Source: Puniceicoccales bacterium (lineage in GTDB: Bacteria > Verrucomicrobiota > Verrucomicrobiia > Opitutales > LL51). From it: a DNA stretch of 11,639 nt. Below the pieces are notes generated by a model that saw only the letters and a program-made list of their open reading frames with translations, had not been told where the DNA came from and ran no database searches. Shown piece by piece: positions 6,900-11,639 of the stretch (within the stretch, counting starts at the first letter, position 1; each line of letters opens with the position of its first letter). The translations under genes and the position numbers were made by a program. Location of the stretch: positions 1 to 11,639 of the forward strand of contig JAIRLD010000117.1 of the NCBI GenBank assembly GCA_031259665.1, given 5' to 3'.

Positions 6900-8078
6900 A
6901 TGGTAAATATGTTAAAATCAGTATTGAAAATTTTTCCCATAGCGGGTGGTATGATTTTGGGGGGATGTGGCAAGGATACGGCTTCTCCACAGGATCAACC
7001 CAAGGGGCGACCACCCGTTCCGGTCATCGTAACCAAGGCGACCAAACGGGATTTCCCGGTGTATTTGTCATCGGTAGGCCGCTGTCGCGCCTATAATGCG
7101 GTCGACATCGTTTCCCAAATTAGTGGCGAAATCATTTCCGTCGACTTTGAAGAGGGCGCGTTAGTTGAGGAGGGACAGCCGCTATTTCACCTCAGTGATC
7201 GGCGATACAGGGCCAATCTAAAGGCAGCGGAGGCGGATTTGGACCGTCATCGCGCCCAGCTTTCGATCGACCAGGTCCAATTGGAGCGTTCGAAGTCGCT
7301 GATGGACAAGGACTACATTTCGAAGCAGGAATTCGAAACCTACTCCACCCGCGTAGCCCAGGATCGGACGAATATCATTTCCGCGGAAGCCGCCATCGAA
7401 CGCGCTAAAATCGATCTGGAACACTGTTGTATCGGAGCTCCTTTTTCCGGAATGATGGGGAAGCGTATCGTAGATCGCGGCGCAGTCATTAATGCCATGC
7501 AGCGGCTCGTTTCGATCCGTCAAATGACACCATTGGGTGTCGATTTTTTCATTTCAGAAAATGATTTCCCCGCATTAAAACGGCAATTCGAAGCCAATGG
7601 CCGCCAACTAAGTCTTGAAATTGTATTGGTCGCCGATAAAGCAATTCGGACCAAGGGCATCCTGAAATTTCTCGACAATGGGGTCGATGCGGAGAGCGGA
7701 ATCATTCATCTGCGAGGTGAGTTCCCCAATGGAACCTACCAGTTTTGGCCCGGATGTACGGTGCGCATCAACGTGGAGCTGGAAGTTTTAAAGGATGTGG
7801 TAATGGTTCCCTCGGAGAGCATAAAGGTCAACAACGCGGGGAGGCCCTATCTCTACCGAGTTCGGGCCGATGAGGCCTCGGCGACAAAGCATCGGGCGGA
7901 ACAAATTTACCCGGAAGTGGGCTATCGAAATCAGGAATTTACGACCATAAAACAGGGAATCAATGAGGGTGAGACGATTATTTTACGTGGGAATATGCTA
8001 CTGGGTAACGGATCAGATGTGATTCCCATGCCCGACGGAGCACCCGCTGGACAGGCCCTCCAACAGCCAAAACAGTGA
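6900..8078 (+). CDS. RND efflux periplasmic adaptor (membrane-fusion protein), lipoprotein
   Basis: 392 aa adaptor of the AcrA/MdtA (HlyD-like) family that links the inner-membrane transporter to the outer-membrane factor. The signal peptide ends in LGGC, with lipidated C23 followed by G-K-D. Barrel-sandwich (lipoyl-like) halves lie at about 62-100 (AVDIVSQISGEIISVDFEEG) and 172-209. The helical hairpin lies between them at 101-171, rich in Ala, Arg, Glu and Gln and containing the family-typical YISKQEFE. A beta-barrel domain occupies about 210-290 (PLGVDFFISENDFPALK) and a membrane-proximal domain the C-terminus. ATG 6900 starts 3 bases after the previous stop and ATG 6909 is an alternative; neither has a visible Shine-Dalgarno. 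The C-terminal tail is Pro/Gln/Ala-rich. It lies between its two predicted partners, which strongly supports one operon. Confidence 0.94.
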   Translation: MVNMLKSVLKIFPIAGGMILGGCGKDTASPQDQPKGRPPVPVIVTKATKRDFPVYLSSVGRCRAYNAVDIVSQISGEIISVDFEEGALVEEGQPLFHLSDRRYRANLKAAEADLDRHRAQLSIDQVQLERSKSLMDKDYISKQEFETYSTRVAQDRTNIISAEAAIERAKIDLEHCCIGAPFSGMMGKRIVDRGAVINAMQRLVSIRQMTPLGVDFFISENDFPALKRQFEANGRQLSLEIVLVADKAIRTKGILKFLDNGVDAESGIIHLRGEFPNGTYQFWPGCTVRINVELEVLKDVVMVPSESIKVNNAGRPYLYRVRADEASATKHRAEQIYPEVGYRNQEFTTIKQGINEGETIILRGNMLLGNGSDVIPMPDGAPAGQALQQPKQ

Positions 8079-8084
8079 TAGATC

Positions 8085-11000
8085 ATGAAAAGCTTAAGTG
8101 AAATTTTTATTAAACGTCCTGTAATGACGATGCTCCTGGTCATTTTTGTCATCCTTGCGGGAATTTTCAGCTATTCGGAATTGCCGGTAAGTGATCTCCC
8201 GGTGGTCGATTACCCCGTCATTAACGTACGCGCAGGATATCCGGGAATGGATCCACAGATGGTGGCGGCCAATATCGCATCACCCCTCGAAAAGGAATTC
8301 ATGCAAATTTCAGGCATCGATCAGGTGACCTCGACGAGCATGCAGGGAATGGCAAGCATTACTTTGCAATTTAATCTGAATAAAAGCATCGATTCGGCGG
8401 CCAACGATGTGCAGGCGGCGATTACGCGGGCATCCAGCCAGCTCCCCCGCGATATGCCATCCCAACCGGTCTACGAAAAAACGGATCCCAATAGTATTCC
8501 CATTTTTTTCCTAAATTTGAGCAGCGATACCCTATCGCAGGCGGAATTGTACGAACTCGCCGACCGAGAAATCATCAATAAAATCAGCATTTTGGACGGA
8601 GTATCGAAGGTGCAGGTCTACGGCATAAAACGGGCCGTGCGCATCGAACTCGACACGGATAAACTTTACAACAAAGGAATTACGATTTCAAACGTCGTCG
8701 ATGCGGTGCGTCTGGGGACCGTATCCATGTCCGCTGGTAGTTTGAAGGGCAAAAAGAATTCGGTTGTCTTGAAACCCATGGGACAATTGGAAACCGCCCA
8801 GGACTACGGCGATTTGATCATTGCCTATAAAAATGGGGCACCCATTTATCTGCGGGACGTGGGTGAGGCCATCGAAGGCGTCGAGTCGAACGACGTGCGC
8901 ATGTGCTATTGGAATCGCGATATGCCAGCGGGAAGAACGAGCGTGGCTATTGCCATTACGCGGGGAGCCGGAGCGAATGCCGTTAAAATTTCGGAGGCGA
9001 TCGGAAAATTAATTCCTCAGATCAACCGCCAACTCCCTTCGTCGGTGACATTGACACCGGTCTTTGACCGTGCCCAAAAAATTGCCGATTCCATCGACGA
9101 TGTGAAAGAGACGCTAGTTATCGCATTTTTATTGGTCGTTGCGGTCATTTTCCTCTTTTTGGGGCGTCTGCGTGAGACTTTTATTCCGGTGGTTGCTTTG
9201 CCGCTGTCTCTACTCATTACGTTTGTGGTGATGCGACTATTGAACTATTCGCTGGACAATTTATCCCTGCTCGCATTGACGCTGGCCATCGGGTTTTTAG
9301 TGGATGACGCCATTGTTTTTTTGGAAAACATGGTTCGCCGTATGGAGAAATTGGGCGAAACGCCCCTCCAGGCATCCATCGAGGGAGGCAAGGAGATTAC
9401 GTTTACCATTCTGTCGATGACCCTATCGCTGGCGGCCGTTTTCATACCGATGATTTTCATGCCGGGCCAACTCGGCCGTGTCTTTCGAGAATTTTCGATC
9501 ACCATAGTGGTGGCGATTCTCGCCTCGGGAGTGGTATCGATTACGGTGACGCCTATGATGTGTGCGCGATTACTCAAACCGATTGCCCACGAAAGTCGCA
9601 CCGCATTGGAACGTTTAGCCAATTTTTTTGAGGCGCAAATTTTACGTTTCTACGGAGCGACGCTGCGCTGGTTTTTGGACAAGCGGTGGACGGCGATGTT
9701 CATCTGGTTTCTCTGCACGGTCCTGACCTACCTCTGCTTTCTCAAGCTGCCCAAAACGTTTTTACCGGAAGGGGATAGCGGCATGATGATGGGCATTTTC
9801 ATTGGCAAGGAGGGGACTTCCCCTAAGCAGATGCACATCTATCAGGACCAGGTACAGGCCACATTGGCATCCGATGAGAATGTGCGGCAGGCGATGTTGG
9901 TGACGGGAATCAGCGGACTTTTCCAGAAAAATCAGGGCATCGTCATCGTGTTTTTAAAGGAAGGCCGCAGAAAAACGACGATCCAGGAAATTGCACGGGA
10001 TCTTACAAAAAAATTGTTTATGATTCCCGGTGCGATGACTTTTTTACAACCCATTCCCAATCTGCAAATTAATACGGGAACGCAAAAGACGAACCAGGGG
10101 AAATATTGTTTTTCTTTGACCTCGAATAATTTTCAGGACCTCGTGGAACCGGCCCAAAAATTGCAGCTGGCAATGATGACCCATCCCGGATTTGCGAGTG
10201 TTTCCACCGATCTGTATTTGCAAAACCCTGAGCTGGAAATCGAATTTCTACGGGAACAGGCCTCGCTCTATGGTGTCGATGTGACCGCCATTGAAAACGA
10301 AATCAAAAACGCTTTCTCGGAAAATTACGCCTATTTGATTAAAGGCGATATCAACCAGTACAAGGTCATCGTAACGACGAAGGGCGATGCGAAAAATTCA
10401 CCGGACGATTTAAATGACCTCTACGTTCGCACGCGTAACGGAGATCTAACCCCCTTCCAATCGGTAGCTTCCGTCAAACAACACCTTGGACCGGTAAGCG
10501 TATGCCATATCAATAATATGAATTCGGTAACGCTGTATTTTAATTTGCATCCGGACTATGCGATCGGCGATGCGACGGAATTCATTAGTCAAAAAGCCCA
10601 GGAACTTCTGCCGCCATCGGTAACGGGTACCTTCCAGGGAGAAGCGGCGACCTTCGCAGAAACTATGCGCATTATCATTATTTTACTTTTTGTCGCCATT
10701 TTTGTCATGTATACCATCCTGGGCATCCTCTATGAAAGCTATATCCATCCCATTACGGTACTATCCTCCCTGACCGTGGCGATGCTCGGAGGACTAGCAA
10801 CCCTACTCTTCGCAAAAGACGTATTTCATTTCAATGGCATGGAGTTGTCGCTGTACGCCTGCATCGGCCTCTTCATGCTCCTGGGTATCGTGAAAAAAAA
10901 TGGCATCATGATCGTGGACTTTGCCATAGCCCGTAGACGGGAAGGAAAATCTCCCGAAGATGCGATTCACGAAGCGAGTATGGCCCGCTTTCGCCCCATT

Positions 11001-11222
11001 ATTATGACCACCCTCGCTGCCCTCATGGGTATGATTCCCATCGCGGCAGGCTGGGGTGCGGATGGCGCATCGCGCATCCCCTTGGGTCTGTGCGTCGTGG
11101 GCGGCTTGGTCTTTTCCCAAATCGTCACCCTTTACCTTACACCGGTAATTTACGTCTGCATGGAATATTTCCAGGAACGTATCCTGGATAAAATTCCATT
11201 CTTCGCCCGCGAAATTGAGTAG
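8085..11222 (+). CDS. RND multidrug efflux transporter, HAE1 family (MdtB/MdtC-like)
   Basis: 1045 aa proton-driven inner-membrane transporter, full length for the family. TM1 is at about 12-30, a large periplasmic loop follows to about 335, TM2-TM6 lie at about 343-493, TM7 at 534-555, a second loop to about 860, then TM8-TM12 at about 863-1022. The proton-relay pair D407-D408 in TM4 (FLVDDAIVFLENM) has the same numbering as AcrB. K938 in LGIVKKNGIM of TM10 matches the essential AcrB Lys940. The N-terminal LPVSDLPVVDYPVI and PGMDPQMV strings are typical of the Mdt/MexF-like drug exporters, not the metal (CusA) branch. Only one RND gene is present, so a homotrimer is expected rather than an MdtB/MdtC heterotrimer. 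The start is 6 bases after the adaptor stop. Hairpins with T-rich tails follow the stop. The function class is certain; the substrate is not readable. Confidence 0.97.
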   Translation: MKSLSEIFIKRPVMTMLLVIFVILAGIFSYSELPVSDLPVVDYPVINVRAGYPGMDPQMVAANIASPLEKEFMQISGIDQVTSTSMQGMASITLQFNLNKSIDSAANDVQAAITRASSQLPRDMPSQPVYEKTDPNSIPIFFLNLSSDTLSQAELYELADREIINKISILDGVSKVQVYGIKRAVRIELDTDKLYNKGITISNVVDAVRLGTVSMSAGSLKGKKNSVVLKPMGQLETAQDYGDLIIAYKNGAPIYLRDVGEAIEGVESNDVRMCYWNRDMPAGRTSVAIAITRGAGANAVKISEAIGKLIPQINRQLPSSVTLTPVFDRAQKIADSIDDVKETLVIAFLLVVAVIFLFLGRLRETFIPVVALPLSLLITFVVMRLLNYSLDNLSLLALTLAIGFLVDDAIVFLENMVRRMEKLGETPLQASIEGGKEITFTILSMTLSLAAVFIPMIFMPGQLGRVFREFSITIVVAILASGVVSITVTPMMCARLLKPIAHESRTALERLANFFEAQILRFYGATLRWFLDKRWTAMFIWFLCTVLTYLCFLKLPKTFLPEGDSGMMMGIFIGKEGTSPKQMHIYQDQVQATLASDENVRQAMLVTGISGLFQKNQGIVIVFLKEGRRKTTIQEIARDLTKKLFMIPGAMTFLQPIPNLQINTGTQKTNQGKYCFSLTSNNFQDLVEPAQKLQLAMMTHPGFASVSTDLYLQNPELEIEFLREQASLYGVDVTAIENEIKNAFSENYAYLIKGDINQYKVIVTTKGDAKNSPDDLNDLYVRTRNGDLTPFQSVASVKQHLGPVSVCHINNMNSVTLYFNLHPDYAIGDATEFISQKAQELLPPSVTGTFQGEAATFAETMRIIIILLFVAIFVMYTILGILYESYIHPITVLSSLTVAMLGGLATLLFAKDVFHFNGMELSLYACIGLFMLLGIVKKNGIMIVDFAIARRREGKSPEDAIHEASMARFRPIIMTTLAALMGMIPIAAGWGADGASRIPLGLCVVGGLVFSQIVTLYLTPVIYVCMEYFQERILDKIPFFAREIE

Positions 11223-11230
11223 AAGGTTGT

Positions 11231-11324
11231 TGTAGGGCTCCGCCCCACACCCCGCAAGGAGTCGTAGACTCCTTGACCTCCTTTGGCGGCCAAGCCAGGC
11301 GTATTCTGCGCTTGGCTTGGCCGC
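11231..11324 (+). repeat. Composite three-hairpin intergenic repeat, right copy
   Basis: Three consecutive stem-loops directly after the RND stop codon: 11231-11238 with 11242-11249 (one A-C mismatch), 11255-11263 with 11267-11275 (9 bp perfect, GTA triloop), and 11286-11303 with 11307-11324 (18 bp including two G-U type pairs, TTC triloop). It is the inverted relative of the 6-96 block. Every difference in the third stem keeps pairing: two double compensatory changes and two single changes to G-U, when read as RNA from the plus strand. An outer helix, cttgacc (11272-11278) with ggtcaag (11327-11333), could enclose the third hairpin. It probably lies in the 3' end of the pump mRNA. Confidence 0.8.
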
Positions 11325-11340
11325 AAGGTCAAGCTTTTTC
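11286..11340 (+). terminator. Intrinsic terminator of the efflux operon
   Basis: The 18-bp stem 11286-11303 / 11307-11324 is followed after 10 bases by ctttttctttt. The long stem plus U-rich tail, 63 bases after the RND stop, fits a rho-independent terminator. The few bases between stem and T-run are more than ideal, so efficiency may be partial. Confidence 0.6.
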
Positions 11341-11344
11341 TTTT

Positions 11345-11400
11345 AGTTACGCACAACTCCTGTGCAATTTTGCACAGGAGTTGCGCGTAATTTTTTCTTT
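11345..11400 (+). terminator. Second strong stem-loop with T-rich tail
   Basis: Positions 11345-11366 pair with 11371-11392: 20 Watson-Crick pairs, one G-T pair and one A-C mismatch around an ATTT loop. The core caactcctgtgca pairs with tgcacaggagttg. The T-rich stretch ttttttcttt runs to 11400, its first bases taking part in the last pairs. This is a classical intrinsic terminator for plus-strand transcripts and a back-up to the preceding one. The flanking T/A tract on the other side (ttcttttag) is too broken to make it clearly bidirectional. Confidence 0.7.
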
Positions 11401-11423
11401 TCAAAAGTATTCTTTTTAATCGT

Positions 11424-11480
11424 TGGCCCAGTCTATGCGCGGCGCGCATAGACTGGGCCATCTTTTCCTTTTATTTTAAC
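11424..11480 (+). terminator. Third stem-loop with T-rich tail
   Basis: Positions 11424-11440 (tggcccagtctatgcgc) are the exact reverse complement of 11444-11460, giving a 17-bp perfect stem with a GGC loop. It is followed by tcttttccttttatttt. It has the form of a terminator, though the tail is interrupted by C residues. It may instead be a dispersed palindrome of the kind crowding this spacer. Confidence 0.55.
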
Positions 11481-11490
11481 TACGCCAACC

Positions 11491-11505
11491 CACGCAGATT
11501 GCGTG
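11491..11505. repeat. Short hairpin
   Basis: cacgca (11491-11496) pairs with tgcgtg (11500-11505) around a GAT triloop. It is the weakest member of the run of stem-loops and has no T-tail, but it shares the triloop design of its neighbours. Confidence 0.5.
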
Positions 11506-11525
11506 AGGACGCTAACAAAAAGTGT

Positions 11526-11560
11526 TGCCCGGCACGAAGTGCCGGGCAGGTCTCTGACCT
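11526..11560. repeat. Two adjoining hairpins
   Basis: tgcccggcac (11526-11535) pairs with gtgccgggca (11539-11548) around a GAA triloop. It is followed at once by aggtc (11548-11552) with gacct (11556-11560) around TCT. The two stems would share base 11548. The first resembles in design, but not in sequence beyond the cccgg core, the GAA-loop hairpin at 6-40. Confidence 0.6.
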
Positions 11561-11561
11561 C

Positions 11562-11602
11562 TGCGGTTTGATCCAGGGGCAACGCCACAGGTTAAAACCG
11601 CA
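11562..11602. repeat. Stem enclosing a 25-base loop
   Basis: tgcggttt (11562-11569) is the exact reverse complement of aaaccgca (11595-11602). Inside, ggc (11578-11580) can pair with gcc (11584-11586). 'ggtttgatcc' resembles a tRNA T-arm, but no acceptor stem or anticodon arm can be built, so this is not called as a tRNA. The remaining bases to 11639 hold a CCCC-GGGGGGGG run and no gene. Confidence 0.45.
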
Positions 11603-11639
11603 AAAACAGGTCCCATGGATGGGTCCCCGGGGGGGGATT

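Noticed and set aside
11150..11461. A minus-strand reading frame of 103 codons across the end of the RND gene and the hairpin array.
   Set aside because: It runs through the palindromic stems and the RND coding region, its sequence is low in normal protein character, and it resembles no family.
11460..11602. Integron attC-like site (gctaac ... ggttaaaac with nested hairpins).
   Set aside because: The ends do not match RYYYAAC / GTTRRRY, the spacer holds no gene cassette, and no integrase is visible.
11526..11610. tRNA-like elements (ggtttgatcc resembling a T-arm near a GC-rich stem).
   Set aside because: No acceptor stem, D-arm or anticodon arm can be assembled around it, and the distances are wrong.
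1..11639. CRISPR array, insertion sequence or prophage signs.
   Set aside because: The hairpins are all different and not regularly repeated, so there is no repeat-spacer pattern. There is no transposase, integrase or phage gene, and every coding stretch is accounted for by ordinary families.

Overview
The window looks like a chromosomal piece of a Gram-negative (diderm) bacterium with roughly even GC content. It carries a lipoprotein signal peptidase, two putative outer-membrane or periplasmic lipoproteins, and a complete tripartite RND efflux system. I infer Verrucomicrobiota, probably the Opitutales side. The gene order ileS / TraR-DksA family / lspA and a single-domain prepilin-like protein with a C-terminal 'CDGHVTWFDG' signature are, as far as I recall, usual there. 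This is family knowledge plus inference; no rRNA gene is present to settle it.

Layout, with all genes on the + strand. Positions 1-242 hold no gene but contain four strong hairpins and a promoter-like -35. Positions 243-4213 form a housekeeping operon with overlapping genes: ileS (isoleucyl-tRNA synthetase), a TraR/DksA-family RNA polymerase-binding protein, and lspA (signal peptidase II). Positions 4214-4432 are an AT-rich spacer with a weak terminator and a TTGACA box. Positions 4433-5254 encode one type IV prepilin-like (pseudopilin) protein that starts with an 8-bp tandem repeat. Positions 5255-5468 are an AT-rich spacer ending in a good sigma70-type promoter placed so that its transcript would start at or next to the ATG. 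Positions 5469-11222 form a three-gene operon: TolC-type outer-membrane factor, membrane-fusion protein, and RND inner-membrane transporter. Positions 11223-11639 hold no gene but carry a dense run of stem-loops with T-rich spacers.

How the genes work together: the pump genes supply all three parts of an inner-membrane to outer-membrane extrusion channel, with both the outer-membrane factor and the adaptor predicted as lipoproteins. LspA, encoded upstream, would process such lipoproteins. No regulator is encoded beside the pump, so its substrate and inducer cannot be read from context.

The most notable observations are these. (1) A 91-bp composite of three hairpins occurs in inverted orientation at both ends of the window, with about 77% identity and base changes that preserve pairing. 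(2) Zinc ligands are lost in two adjacent genes: the C-terminal finger of IleS and the TraR/DksA finger. (3) A tandem octamer directly follows the pseudopilin start codon and could shift the frame if its copy number changed. (4) The pump operon is probably transcribed as a leaderless mRNA, in a window where no gene has a clear Shine-Dalgarno sequence. None of these amounts to a clear new defence or mobile system.
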